From Bacterioplanoides sp. SCSIO 12839 (GTDB lineage: Bacteria > Pseudomonadota > Gammaproteobacteria > Pseudomonadales > Oceanobacteraceae), in contig NZ_CP073745.1 of assembly GCF_024397975.1 (NCBI RefSeq), forward strand, positions 1,080,501 through 1,144,500: DNA of 64,000 nucleotides, read 5' to 3'. A model generated the notes under the pieces. It saw nothing but the letters and a program-made list of their open reading frames with translations. It made no database searches and was not told where the DNA came from. Below are positions 23,421-32,941 of the stretch, one piece after another. The translations under genes and the position numbers were made by a program. Each line of letters opens with the position of its first letter. Within the stretch, counting starts at the first letter, position 1.

Positions 23421-24242
23421 ATGAAACTGATTAAACCATTGGCCAGTGCCGTATTGCCACTGCTCAGCGTATCGTTACTGCTTAGCACATCCTGGCTGCA
23501 GGCTCTTGAACTGGAAGGTAAGTCACCACAAGAGCAGGGCTATGCGGTAGCCGCTGAGCGCAAACAGCGGGACTCTGGCTGGCAGGATTCTCAGTCCAGC
23601 GTCATCATGACGTTGCGCAATGCTCAGGGTGAAGAAAGTGTCCGTGAGATGCGGATGAAAAGCCTGGAAGTGCAGAACGATGGAGATAAAGGTCTCACCA
23701 TTTTTGATCAGCCGCGCGACGTGAAAGGCACTGCGTTTCTGAGTTTTTCTCATGTGAATAAAGCGGATGACCAATGGTTGTACCTGCCAGCATTAAAGCG
23801 GGTAAAACGGATTGCCTCACGCAATAAATCCGGCCCGTTTATGGGCAGCGAATTTTCCTATGAAGATCTCAGTTCCTTTGAACTGGAAAAATATCAGTTT
23901 ACGTTATTGGGTGAAGAATCCGTCAACGGACTGGATTGTTACAAGGTTGAGCAGATTCCAACGGATAAATATTCCGGTTACACCCGCCAGATTGTATGGC
24001 TGGATAAAACAGAGTTTCGTGCTCAGAAAGTGGAATTTTATGATCGCAAAAAATCGTTATTAAAAACCCTGACCTTTGCCGATTATCAGCAATACCTGGA
24101 TCAATACTGGCGTCCGTTAACGATGCTGATGGTGAATCACCAGACCAAAAAGAGCACCGACTTAAAAACCCTGAGTCTGGAATTTAAAACAGGCCTGAAA
24201 GACTCCGACTTTAATAAAGCCACGCTGAAACGTGCGCGTTAA
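23421..24242 (+). CDS. outer-membrane lipoprotein-sorting-like periplasmic protein
   Basis: A 273-residue protein with a signal peptide (MKLIKPLASAVLPLLSVSLL, cleavage near LQA-LE). The mature part matches the LolA-like lipoprotein-sorting family: VIMTLRNAQGEESVREMRMK, DQPRDVKGTAFLSFSH, QWLYLPALKRVKRIASRNKS and the late RQIVWLDKTEFRAQKVEFYD strand. Such proteins form an open beta-barrel that binds acyl chains, and genes of this type commonly neighbour MMPL exporters. The ATG at 23421 was chosen; the frame extends back into the exporter gene. It lies 25 bases after the exporter stop. Confidence 0.85.
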   Translation: MKLIKPLASAVLPLLSVSLLLSTSWLQALELEGKSPQEQGYAVAAERKQRDSGWQDSQSSVIMTLRNAQGEESVREMRMKSLEVQNDGDKGLTIFDQPRDVKGTAFLSFSHVNKADDQWLYLPALKRVKRIASRNKSGPFMGSEFSYEDLSSFELEKYQFTLLGEESVNGLDCYKVEQIPTDKYSGYTRQIVWLDKTEFRAQKVEFYDRKKSLLKTLTFADYQQYLDQYWRPLTMLMVNHQTKKSTDLKTLSLEFKTGLKDSDFNKATLKRAR

Positions 24243-24318
24243 TCAGTTTTTCAGCACCGGTTTTATAAAAAGTTATATCAAGGTTAGAGCAGCAAGTTTA
24301 GACGAATGAGGTCCCAGA

Positions 24319-25572
24319 ATGACGTTAACTAATAAACTGGCGGTCTGGTTTATTCTGTCATCAACAGCCAGTACCGCGATGGCCGTGGATATCAGCGGTA
24401 ATGTAGGCGCTGAGTGGCGCGAGTTTCCCAATGCCGGGCAATACAATACCAGCGACGTTGAACAGGCACGGCATCAGTTCAGCATCAGTGCGGAGCCGGA
24501 ATTTGCCTGGGAGACCGAAGACGGTAAACACCAGCTGGTATTTAAAGCTTTTGGGCGACTGGATAACGAAGACGATGAACGCAGCCATGCCGATATCCGC
24601 GAAGCCTCCTGGCTGACGTATGGTGATGACTGGGAATTAAAAGCCGGTATCAGCAAAGTATTCTGGGGCGTGACCGAATCTCAGCACCTGGTGGATATCG
24701 TCAATCAGACCGATTTTGTCGAAGCGCCGGATGGTGAAGAAAAGCTGGGACAGCCGATGATAAAAATGTCGCTGATACGGGATTGGGGCCTGATTGATGC
24801 GTTTATCCTGCCCGGCTTTCGTGAGCGTACCTTTGCCGGAGAAGACGGACGTTTTCGTCTGCCTCTGGACATTGATGCTGACGATGCCTTGTATCAGTCG
24901 GATGACGAAGCTCAGCATATTGATGTTGCTCTTCGCTGGGCTCATACCTTAGGCGATTACGACTTAGGCTTGTCTTATTTTAAAGGCACCAGCCGTGATC
25001 CTTTGTTTGTGCCCCAGTTTGATGAAACATTCCAACCTGACAGTCTGGCGCCTTTATATGTGCTGATTGATCAGGTGGGGTTTGATTTACAGGCCACGCT
25101 GGATTCCTGGTTATGGAAACTGGAAACCATTTATCGCAGCTTTGATGAAGATAAAATTGAATCAGACTACGGCAATCTCGGGGTTGAAGCCGAAAGTTTT
25201 ACCGCTTTAACCGGAGGTTTTGAATACACCTTTTATGATCTGGCAGAAAGTGGTTGGGACCTTGGGGCTTTGGCGGAATATCAGTACGACTCCCGTGATG
25301 ATGCCACTCTGGTGTTGGGCCAGAATGATGTATTTATGGGAGGGCGGTTAACACTGAATGATGCTGAATCAACGGAAGTGTTGTTTGGTATGAGCCAGGA
25401 TCTGGACGACCAGGCGACTCGCAGCTTATTGCTGGAAGCAGAAACCCGGTTGGGAGATAGCATCAAATTGAATATTGAAGGTCTGTTGTTTCATTCAGCA
25501 ACACCAGAAAACCTGAGTTACCGTTTTATTCAGGACGATTATGTACAGGTTTCTCTCTATTACTACTACTGA
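24319..25572 (+). CDS. outer-membrane beta-barrel protein of the MMPL operon
   Basis: The protein (417 residues) has a signal peptide ending STAMA and then alternating amphipathic strands, an acidic character and a terminal run of tyrosines (VQVSLYYYY), all typical of outer-membrane barrels. The middle contains WLTYGDDWELKAGISKVFWG, a pattern seen in DUF1302-like or porin-like outer-membrane proteins linked to lipid export operons. It probably gives the exported compound a route across, or a docking site in, the outer membrane. A strong bidirectional terminator follows. Confidence 0.78.
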   Translation: MTLTNKLAVWFILSSTASTAMAVDISGNVGAEWREFPNAGQYNTSDVEQARHQFSISAEPEFAWETEDGKHQLVFKAFGRLDNEDDERSHADIREASWLTYGDDWELKAGISKVFWGVTESQHLVDIVNQTDFVEAPDGEEKLGQPMIKMSLIRDWGLIDAFILPGFRERTFAGEDGRFRLPLDIDADDALYQSDDEAQHIDVALRWAHTLGDYDLGLSYFKGTSRDPLFVPQFDETFQPDSLAPLYVLIDQVGFDLQATLDSWLWKLETIYRSFDEDKIESDYGNLGVEAESFTALTGGFEYTFYDLAESGWDLGALAEYQYDSRDDATLVLGQNDVFMGGRLTLNDAESTEVLFGMSQDLDDQATRSLLLEAETRLGDSIKLNIEGLLFHSATPENLSYRFIQDDYVQVSLYYYY

Positions 25573-25581
25573 TCTTTAAAT

Positions 25582-25609
25582 AAAATCCCCACGATATCGT
25601 GGGGATTTT
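25582..25609. terminator. bidirectional terminator
   Basis: A 28-base perfect palindrome (AAAATCCCCACGAT and its complement) with an A-run on the left and a T-run on the right. It separates the convergent outer-membrane gene and nrdJb and can terminate both. Confidence 0.92.
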
Positions 25610-25643
25610 ATTTGCTCTGAAGTTACTGCTTTGGCTAAAAATA

Positions 25644-26132
25644 CTACTCAGCCTGATGCTGCTTTAAGCGCTGAGCAATAGCCGCAACCAGTGAACTGTG
25701 AGCCTCACCAGACGCTTCCGTAAAACCACCGGTTGGATCAAAGATATCACCCAGTTGATCGGCAATATCCGCCAGCGCAACGCCCTGTTGTAATAATCGG
25801 CTGCTCAGTCGGGCAATGGCCGTTAATCCGCTATAACCCTGTGCCTGGCTGGTATTGATCAGGATTTCATAAGGACGTTGCTGATCGTCGGCCATCAACT
25901 GATCGTTAATGGTGATAAAAACAGTCTGTTGCTGGTTATGAATTTCATAGGTTTTTCCGCTTAATACGGCAGGACGTGCTGGCATTTCCTGGTGCGTGTT
26001 AACTTCCGGTGATGTTTCTTTTTTAAGTGTTGTTTCTTTGTCAGATGTTTTTCTTTCTTCAGGTCTTGCTTCTTTTTCCGGGTTCACCAGCTCAAACTTC
26101 ACAATGCCATTATTAATTTTAATCGTCATCAT
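25644..26132 (-). CDS. nrdJb: NrdJb: TSCPD-domain subunit of class II ribonucleotide reductase
   Basis: The product is 162 residues. The second half (RPYEILINTSQAQGYSGLTA, ARLSSRLLQQGV, IFDPTGGFTE, SSLVAAIAQRLKQH) is the TSCPD-like C-terminal domain of adenosylcobalamin-dependent ribonucleotide reductases, here a separate protein as in Pseudomonas. The first third is a charged, low-complexity linker (EKEARPEERKTSDKETTLKK). It would assist NrdJa in reducing ribonucleotides, perhaps by re-reducing the active site. The classic TSCPD cysteine motif itself is not visible. It lies 25 bases after nrdJa. The upstream MM start offers two adjacent ATG codons. Confidence 0.82.
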   Translation of the reverse strand: MMTIKINNGIVKFELVNPEKEARPEERKTSDKETTLKKETSPEVNTHQEMPARPAVLSGKTYEIHNQQQTVFITINDQLMADDQQRPYEILINTSQAQGYSGLTAIARLSSRLLQQGVALADIADQLGDIFDPTGGFTEASGEAHSSLVAAIAQRLKQHQAE

Positions 26133-26157
26133 TCTTCTCCTTAAGGTATCGGGTAAA

Positions 26158-28335
26158 TTACAGCTTGCCGTAATAACCTTCTTTTAATGCATCAAATAAA
26201 TTCGCTGCACTGTGGGTTTCGCCTTCGTACTCAACCATATCGTTGCCCTTAACTTCGATAACTTCCCCATTATCCAGTGTGAAGCGATACAGTGTGTTTT
26301 CCAGGTCTTCTTCTTTCACTAAAACGCCCTGAAATACTTCAGGGTTAAAGCGGAAGGTGGTGCAGCCTTTCAGGCCTTGTTCATAGGCATAACGATAAAT
26401 GCCTTTAAATTCTTCAAAAGGAAAATCCGTAGGCACGTTGGCGGTTTTGGAAATGGCTGAATCCACCCACTTCTGAGCGGCGGCCTGAATATTGACGTGT
26501 TGTTTGGGGGTAACACTGTCGGAGGTAATAAAATATTCAGGTAATGGATGCTGCTCGTCATAAGGCATGGCTTGTGGATTCACCAGTGCACGATAGGCCA
26601 GTAGTTCATACGAAAAAACATCGACTTTTTCTTTGGTCTTACGGCCCGGTTTAATAATATTGCGGGCGTAATGATGAGCAAAGCTGGGTTCGATGCCATT
26701 GCTGACGTTATTGCCCAAAGACAGACTGATGGTTCCGGTTGGAGCAATGGACATATGGTGAGTAAAGCGTGCCCCGACTTTTGCCAGTTCGTCTACCAGT
26801 TCGGGTGCCTGTTCACGAATGCGCTGCATATAGCGGCTGTATTTGCTGTGCAACACTTTGCCAGACAAGGTATCACCTACCTGATAGCCGTCTTTTTTTA
26901 ACTCGGCTCGTTGAGCAAAGTGCTCAGGGGTCAGTGTGAAGGTTTCGTTCATTAGCGGAGCAGCCCCTTTTTCTTTTGCCAGCTCCAGCGCTTGTTGCCA
27001 GCCAATCAAAGCCATCTGGCGGGTGACTTCTTCAGTAAAACCTTGCGACTCCGCATCGCCATATTTCATTCCCAACATGGTAATCGCTGAACCTAAACCC
27101 AGGTAACCCATGCCATGGCGGCGCTTGCGTAATAGTTCATGCTCCTGAGCGGATAAAGGTAAGCCGTTAATTTCAACCACATTATCCAGCATACGTGTGA
27201 ATACACTGACGACTTCTTTAAAGGCCTGCCAGTTAAACGTTGCTTGTGAGGTAAAAGGCTGCTCAACAAACCGTGTTAAATTCACTGACCCTAATAAGCA
27301 GCCACCATAAGAAGGCAGAGGCTGTTCACCACAGGAATTGGTGGCACGGATATTTTCACAAAACCAGTTGTTATTCATGTCGTTGACGCGGTCAATCAGA
27401 ATAAAACCGGGCTCGGCATAATCGTAAGTGGACGTCATAATCACATTCCACAATGTTTTTGCCGAAATAGTACGGTAAATACGACAGGCAACCTCGCCAT
27501 ATTCGTTATAAAAATAATCGTCTTCAACCGGCCAGTATTTCCACACAATCTGCTGTGGATCGTTAAGATCAAGCGGAGAGTTTTCCTGCTCTTGCTGACT
27601 GATCGGAAAAACCAGTGGCCATTCTGAATCACTGGCTACCGCGTTCATAAATTCGTCAGTAATTAGCAGTGATAAGTTAAAGTGACGTAAGCGGCCATCT
27701 TCGCGTTTTGCTTTGATAAACCCGAGTACATCCGGGTGGCTGACATCCAGCGTTGCCATCTGGGCACCCCGCTTACCGCCGGCGCAGGAAACATTGGCAC
27801 AGACTTTATCGAAGATATCCATAATCGCCAGAGGGCCGGCCGATTCGGCACCACTGCCATGCACAAAGTTACCTTGTGGACGTAACGTCGAAAACTCGTA
27901 ACCAATGCCAGCACCGGATTTTAGCGTCAGTCCGGCTTCCTGTACTTTAGACAACACCTGATCCATCGAGTCTTCTAACTGATCTGATACCGTGGTGTTG
28001 ACGGTTGACGTGGCTGCTTTATGTTGGGTGACTCCCGCATTGGCAATAATTCGCCCGGCTGGCACTGCGCCATTTTCCAGCGCCCAACGAAATTTATTTA
28101 ACCAGTGCTGTTGTAACTCCGGTGTTTTTTCGACAGCAGCAATGGCTTGGGCAACCCGCTCAAAGGTGTCCTGGATGGAAAACTCCACAGCAATGCCATG
28201 GCTGTCTTTAAGGCAATACTTTTGTTCCCAGATATCGATGGATGCATCCTGAAAGGGAACCTGATGATTTACTGCATTATTATTTTTTTGGATTACAGCA
28301 GGTGTTGGTGAATTAATTAACGTTTGGTCACTCAT
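26158..28335 (-). CDS. nrdJa: NrdJa: adenosylcobalamin-dependent ribonucleotide reductase
   Basis: A 725-residue class II ribonucleoside-diphosphate reductase. Visible family features are GRIIANAG, TLKSGAGIGYEFSTLRP, CAGGKRGAQMATLDVSHPD (allosteric and substrate loops), the catalytic NSCGEQPLPSYGGC region with the active-site asparagine, cysteine and glutamate, and the late SIAPTGTISLSLGNNVSNG motif. It makes deoxyribonucleotides with or without oxygen, using coenzyme B12. It forms a two-gene unit with nrdJb. Class III NrdD, oxygen-sensitive, is encoded at the right end of the window, so this organism can make DNA precursors under changing oxygen. Confidence 0.95.
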   Translation of the reverse strand: MSDQTLINSPTPAVIQKNNNAVNHQVPFQDASIDIWEQKYCLKDSHGIAVEFSIQDTFERVAQAIAAVEKTPELQQHWLNKFRWALENGAVPAGRIIANAGVTQHKAATSTVNTTVSDQLEDSMDQVLSKVQEAGLTLKSGAGIGYEFSTLRPQGNFVHGSGAESAGPLAIMDIFDKVCANVSCAGGKRGAQMATLDVSHPDVLGFIKAKREDGRLRHFNLSLLITDEFMNAVASDSEWPLVFPISQQEQENSPLDLNDPQQIVWKYWPVEDDYFYNEYGEVACRIYRTISAKTLWNVIMTSTYDYAEPGFILIDRVNDMNNNWFCENIRATNSCGEQPLPSYGGCLLGSVNLTRFVEQPFTSQATFNWQAFKEVVSVFTRMLDNVVEINGLPLSAQEHELLRKRRHGMGYLGLGSAITMLGMKYGDAESQGFTEEVTRQMALIGWQQALELAKEKGAAPLMNETFTLTPEHFAQRAELKKDGYQVGDTLSGKVLHSKYSRYMQRIREQAPELVDELAKVGARFTHHMSIAPTGTISLSLGNNVSNGIEPSFAHHYARNIIKPGRKTKEKVDVFSYELLAYRALVNPQAMPYDEQHPLPEYFITSDSVTPKQHVNIQAAAQKWVDSAISKTANVPTDFPFEEFKGIYRYAYEQGLKGCTTFRFNPEVFQGVLVKEEDLENTLYRFTLDNGEVIEVKGNDMVEYEGETHSAANLFDALKEGYYGKL

Positions 28336-28642
28336 AACAAACTCCTGTTATAGATACCGGGGAATTCCGGATAACAGGCTTTGAGCATTATGAATGCCAA
28401 TTAAATATTTATCAGAATTGATAACTTATTGATTGTTTAAATGTGTATTGCTGCTTTTGAATGGACTGAGGTATTCATCCTGCTATAAATCGTGTGATTG
28501 AAATAAGAATGGTTATAAAAACTGATGGATTTGTCAGAAGTCGGGTTATGAAATGTTAACAATGCACAGACTTTATCATTAGGTAAACGGCAAGGTTCCG
28601 GCAATAACCCGCCGCTCAGTCAATTTGTTGGCGCAATAATCA
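28336..28642. other. intergenic region upstream of nrdJa
   Basis: About 300 AT-rich bases between nrdJa and the methyltransferase-like gene. A cobalamin riboswitch might be expected in front of a B12 enzyme, but the conserved core sequences were not found. Only a small GGAATTCC palindrome near 28362 stands out. Confidence 0.35.
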
Positions 28643-29116
28643 TTATTTAATAATAAGCCATCGCGGAACCTGTTGCTTATAGCTCAGGTATGATTCACCA
28701 AATAATTGTTGTAAGTATTTTTCTTCGGGCTGAATCTGGAAGCGATTGATATAGGCAACAAAACCTAAGGGAGCTAATAATCCAAACAATGTATTCAGAT
28801 ACAGGCATATGGCCAGCAGCCATAATAATAGTCCAACGTACATTGGATTACGGGTAAATGCATAAATACCCGTTGATACAAGTTGCGATGCTTTTTCTGG
28901 TGAGAGTGGGTTGATGGTGGTTTTTGCTTTCAGAAAGTGTTTCAGGCTGATCAGATCAAATAAAGCACCAGTGCCAAAGACTAACACTGCAGGCCAAAAC
29001 AATGAGTGATATCCCGGAATTAATGGAATTTGCGTCAGGTCGGCTTGCCACCAAATGACGGTAGCAAAAAACAGCATGACAACGGGAGGTGGTATGCGTG
29101 TTTCCAGAAATGACAT
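28643..29116 (-). CDS. isoprenylcysteine/phospholipid methyltransferase family membrane protein
   Basis: The protein (157 residues) has four or five hydrophobic segments and the ICMT/PEMT signature. STGIYAFTRNPMYVGLLL (about 81-98) contains the conserved RNPMY. The C-terminal QPEEKYLQQLFGESYLSYKQ motif with the glutamate pair binds the methyl donor. Such enzymes methylate lipids or small molecules at the membrane with S-adenosylmethionine; many bacterial members have no known substrate. It stands alone, divergent from the DNA alkylation repair gene. Confidence 0.87.
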   Translation of the reverse strand: MSFLETRIPPPVVMLFFATVIWWQADLTQIPLIPGYHSLFWPAVLVFGTGALFDLISLKHFLKAKTTINPLSPEKASQLVSTGIYAFTRNPMYVGLLLWLLAICLYLNTLFGLLAPLGFVAYINRFQIQPEEKYLQQLFGESYLSYKQQVPRWLIIK

Positions 29117-29239
29117 AACAGGCCTTTTAATAGGTTGATAAACCAGTGTAACCAGATTGATCCGTTGGCACCAGAAGGCACTTGAGTAAACCAGGCGGGC
29201 TTGATAAAAGGTTATGTTTATTCATTCCGGATACCAATA

Positions 29240-30358
29240 ATGGCACAAGCGCTTAAGGATCAGTACGGCCCAGAAGTTATTCATTGGCTGGCGCAACAAA
29301 TTGCCGCCGTCAGCCCGCCGTTTGATGCTGATGGATTTATTGCACAGGCCTTGCCGGGCTATGACACATTAGAGCTGATGCCGCGCGGGAAACACATTGC
29401 CGTCACGCTGAAAGATTTTCTGCCGGATGATTATGCAGAAGCAATGGATATCCTGGTGCGCTCTATGGGAGAAAAGCTGACCGATACCCGCAGCTTTGGA
29501 ATGTCTTCGTTTTATTATCTGCCACACAGCTTTTATATCGCCGAGTTCGGCCTCGATTATTTTGACGAGTCAATGGCTGCTATGTATGAGCTGACCCAGC
29601 GTTTTACGGCTGAATTTTGTATTCGTCCTTTTATCTTGCGGGATGCTGAAAGAACCCTCAAACAATTAACACAGTGGCTTAATGACCCAAGCGAGCATGT
29701 TCGTCGCCTGATCTCGGAGGGTACTCGCCCTCGTTTGCCCTGGGGGATAGCACTGAAACCGTTTAAACAAGACCCTTTGGCGATACTGCCGTTACTTGAG
29801 CAGCTGAAAGATGATGAGTCTTTATACGTGCGCCGTTCAGTGGCCAATAATCTGAATGATATCGGCAAAGATAACCTGGACGTGTTATGCCATACCTGTA
29901 CCACCTGGTTACAGGGTGCTGACAGCAATCGCCGCTGGCTGGTGAACCATGCTCTCCGTTCTGCTATTAAACGTGGGGAGCCAAAGGCGTTAGCCGTGTT
30001 GGGTTATGGTTCTGATATCGATATAACGCTTTCAGACATGGATGTGACCCCTCAACATGCACAGCAAGGTGATTCACTGCAAATCAGCTTTTCGGTAACG
30101 AATAACAAACCAGAACAGCAGGCGTTATTGGTGGATTTTGCGATTCATTATGTGAAGGCTAACGGACAAACAAATCCGAAGGTGTTCAAATTAAAAACCG
30201 TTGAACTACAACCTCAGGAAACCATGAGCTTCAGTAAAAAAGTCTCTTTGAGAAATATGACAACACGAAAACATTATTCGGGGCGTCATCAGGTTCAGGC
30301 GTTATTAAATGGGGTAGCGTTTGATCTCAAATGGTTTGATTTGCAGCTTGATGGTTAG
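29240..30358 (+). CDS. DNA alkylation repair protein, AlkD-like
   Basis: A 372-residue protein built of helical HEAT-like repeats in its first 250 residues. Marker stretches are WLNDPSEHVRRLISEGTRPR (about 157-176), LPLLEQLKDDESLYVRRSVA and NNLNDIGKDNLD, typical of the AlkD/AlkC glycosylase superfamily that removes alkylated bases from DNA. The last 100 residues form a beta-rich domain (QGDSLQISFSVTNNKPEQQA) as in AlkC-type members. The start is the ATG at 29240; a frame back to 29201 is unlikely. It converges on the efflux genes. Confidence 0.87.
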   Translation: MAQALKDQYGPEVIHWLAQQIAAVSPPFDADGFIAQALPGYDTLELMPRGKHIAVTLKDFLPDDYAEAMDILVRSMGEKLTDTRSFGMSSFYYLPHSFYIAEFGLDYFDESMAAMYELTQRFTAEFCIRPFILRDAERTLKQLTQWLNDPSEHVRRLISEGTRPRLPWGIALKPFKQDPLAILPLLEQLKDDESLYVRRSVANNLNDIGKDNLDVLCHTCTTWLQGADSNRRWLVNHALRSAIKRGEPKALAVLGYGSDIDITLSDMDVTPQHAQQGDSLQISFSVTNNKPEQQALLVDFAIHYVKANGQTNPKVFKLKTVELQPQETMSFSKKVSLRNMTTRKHYSGRHQVQALLNGVAFDLKWFDLQLDG

Positions 30359-30386
30359 CCATTTTGATCAGGACTGAAGGATTGAG

Positions 30387-31427
30387 CTAGTCCGGGTTTT
30401 TGGCTTGGTGTGCGGTAATTTCCACATCTTTAATCAGTAATCTTTCCAGTGTTGCATATAAAAATACCGCGCCTAATGTTCCGATAATGGTCAGTAAAAT
30501 TCGCAGGATAGTAAGGTAGACAGGAGATTGGTCATTTAATGAACCACAGATCAAAGTCATCATCACCGATAAAGTAAACTGGTATACCATGGGTGGATTT
30601 TTGCCGCTAATCATTTGGTTAGCTAAAAAGATGCCAGCGATTAACGTCATAAAGAACAATACCGACAAATGCCCAACAAAACCAAATGTGGTAAGAATCA
30701 CCAACGCAAACCCACCACCAACTATTGTGGCATAACTGCGTTCCCGGGCTTCTTCAAACTGGTGTTCTTTACACGGAAACATCAGGGTAAATACCGCGGT
30801 AATCACCAGGGTAATATTGGACTGATCCAGCAGGGTATACATCCACCCCAGCAATGCCATTAATACCGCCGCTCGTAAAACGGCACGTTCCAGTAAATAA
30901 CCATGGGAATCCGGCTGATACTCTTCAGGCAGGGGTTCTGTTGCCCGAGTGGGCAATATCCAATACAGCAATGGAATTAATATAAAGGTGGTGATGGCAG
31001 CTTCGATCATGGCAGTGTGTACAAAGGCCAGTGCCAGTGTCGATTTTGCTCCGGATACCGACATCATGACAATGGCAATCAGAATAATCATGCCCAGGGG
31101 GCTGCCATTTTTTAAAGTGATGTAATACGCCAGTGCGGCAATATAAAACACCACCAGTAAGGTCAGTATCGGCCTGACGTGTAAATAGGATAACAGCCAA
31201 TAAAAAGCAGAAATCAGCACAATCACTAAAATCGGGCTTGAGACAGCTTTGTTGACGTCAAAGGCTTTTCTCATGCCGCCCATTAAACTGATGATCAGTA
31301 CGGGCATCATCAGTAACATGTTGGAATCAATCAATAAACCAACCATCAGTGCCAAACTGCTGGCCAGTGCCAGCCGTAAGGCAAAATAAGGGTCGTCGTT
31401 GGCTTTCGGGCGTGGGGCAATATACAT
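30387..31427 (-). CDS. DUF2955/FUSC-type inner-membrane transporter component
   Basis: The protein (346 residues) has two blocks of about five hydrophobic helices separated by a short cytoplasmic segment (LPEEYQPDSHGYLLERA), the layout of the DUF2955 branch of the FUSC/aromatic acid exporter superfamily. PCKEHQFEEARERSYATIVGG is characteristic of the second block. It acts with the membrane-fusion protein encoded just upstream (10 bases away) as a two-part efflux system; no outer-membrane partner is adjacent. The substrate is unknown; relatives export aromatic acids or fusaric acid. Confidence 0.82.
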   Translation of the reverse strand: MYIAPRPKANDDPYFALRLALASSLALMVGLLIDSNMLLMMPVLIISLMGGMRKAFDVNKAVSSPILVIVLISAFYWLLSYLHVRPILTLLVVFYIAALAYYITLKNGSPLGMIILIAIVMMSVSGAKSTLALAFVHTAMIEAAITTFILIPLLYWILPTRATEPLPEEYQPDSHGYLLERAVLRAAVLMALLGWMYTLLDQSNITLVITAVFTLMFPCKEHQFEEARERSYATIVGGGFALVILTTFGFVGHLSVLFFMTLIAGIFLANQMISGKNPPMVYQFTLSVMMTLICGSLNDQSPVYLTILRILLTIIGTLGAVFLYATLERLLIKDVEITAHQAKNPD

Positions 31428-31436
31428 CGTGTGTTC

Positions 31437-32558
31437 TTAATATAAATAAGAGATATACGATTGAATGTAGAAAATAATGCCGGAGATCCAGGCAACGATA
31501 TTGGAATCTCCCTTGGCATAAATTAATGCATTCACTTTGCCGCCGGCTTTGGCGGCTTCTGGCCATTGTTCCATGCCACCCGTTAATTCAATATGCACCG
31601 GAATTTTTCGCGCGGGTTCAAACCACTGGGTAAAGGATGGATTTTTCTGTAATCCATTAGCGCTGCTGCGACCAGGGTCAATGCCCCAGGCAATGGCTTT
31701 CACTTCACCTTTAAAAATTTCACCAGGCACCGCGTCATAAGCAACATCCACCTGGTCACCAACACTCACGTTGCCCAGCTGGTTTTCACGTAAATCAACG
31801 GATATCCAGGCACCGCGGGAATCAATAAAAGTTAATGCCGGGTTTTTAGGGGCAACGTACTGGCCAATTGCCAGGCTGAGGTTGGTGATCACTCCTTGTG
31901 TTGGTGCGGTAACCGTAGCGTATTCCAGATCCAGTTGAGCTTTTTCCAGGGCCAGGCGTGAGGCTTGTACTTCCAGGTTGCGATCGTCATCGGCTCCTAA
32001 GGCCAGAATGGCACTCTCCAAAGACGCTTTGGCTTTTTCATAAGAAGCCTGCGCGGCTTTTAGTTCTGCTTTGGCATCGTCAGCCCGGGAAGATGATAAT
32101 AAGTTACGGCGAGCCAGTGCCAGGGTACGGCTGGTGGAGGTTTTAATGTTTTCAAGATTCACCAGCGCTTCGTTAACCGATGCCTGAGACGATAAAATGG
32201 CGGCTGAGTTGGCTTTGGTAGATTTAATCGCACTGGCCAGCTGATTCTCAGCCTGTTTAACCGCCAGCTGATAAACCCGATCATCCAGTGCAAACAACGG
32301 TTGGCCGGGAGAAACCATTTCGCCATCGTGTACAAACACCTGAGTCACCTGGCCGGCAACTTTAGGTGACAGCTGAGTGACGTAAGCTTTAACGGCTCCC
32401 CGCGAAGACGACGGTGCCAGACGATCGGTTACAACATGCCAGAACAGCACCAGTAAAAATAATGAAAAAATAGTCAGAGATAACTTCTTAGCGCTCAGAT
32501 TTGAGTTGCCAGCGGATGATTCTTCATTCTGATGATCGAGGTGGCTTTGGCTGTTCAT
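31437..32558 (-). CDS. HlyD/EmrA-type membrane-fusion protein
   Basis: A 373-residue periplasmic adaptor: an N-terminal membrane helix (about 26-43), the first lipoyl half-domain (TQLSPKVAGQVTQVFVHDGE), a long alpha-hairpin coiled coil (about 100-200, alanine- and lysine-rich), the second lipoyl half (ITNLSLAIGQYVAP) and the beta-barrel domain. At the very C-terminus is a second hydrophobic segment (WISGIIFYIQSYISYLY), less usual for this family. It pairs with the DUF2955 protein that follows. Confidence 0.88.
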   Translation of the reverse strand: MNSQSHLDHQNEESSAGNSNLSAKKLSLTIFSLFLLVLFWHVVTDRLAPSSSRGAVKAYVTQLSPKVAGQVTQVFVHDGEMVSPGQPLFALDDRVYQLAVKQAENQLASAIKSTKANSAAILSSQASVNEALVNLENIKTSTSRTLALARRNLLSSSRADDAKAELKAAQASYEKAKASLESAILALGADDDRNLEVQASRLALEKAQLDLEYATVTAPTQGVITNLSLAIGQYVAPKNPALTFIDSRGAWISVDLRENQLGNVSVGDQVDVAYDAVPGEIFKGEVKAIAWGIDPGRSSANGLQKNPSFTQWFEPARKIPVHIELTGGMEQWPEAAKAGGKVNALIYAKGDSNIVAWISGIIFYIQSYISYLY

Positions 32559-32941
32559 ATAGTCTAATTCAACAATAATAATTATTAATCGTTATTGTAG
32601 CTTAAATTTCACAAAAACTGCCTGGCCGAAAGGGCCAAATGGCGCAACACTTTATTGTGTATTTGCAACGAAGGCTTGCCCAATGACGAGCAAAGTAGCG
32701 CAGCAGCTCTCATTGTTTTTTAATTAGAGATCAAACTAATACAGTACAAATGAATTTGATGGGTTTTTGGAAGAGTCGTTATCTTAGTGTACTAACTAAG
32801 TTAAATGGATTGAATGCCCATTCAACAATGGTTTTCTGGATGTTTGTCAGAATTGTTATTGATAAATGTTTAGGGTTGTAAATAAATATTGGCTTGTTAT
32901 TATATTTAGAACACTAAACAAAACTGAGGACGTAACGGCCC
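32559..32941. other. intergenic region between efflux genes and ectABC
   Basis: About 380 AT-rich bases between divergent operons. It must hold both promoters; a GAGGA ribosome-binding site for ectA is at 32926-32930. A small hairpin GGCCGAAAGGGCC is near 32625. No EctR-type regulator gene or other reading frame with support is present. Confidence 0.4.

Noticed and set aside
28336-28642. Cobalamin riboswitch upstream of nrdJa
   Set aside because: The conserved B12-box and core pairing sequences were not found in the leader.
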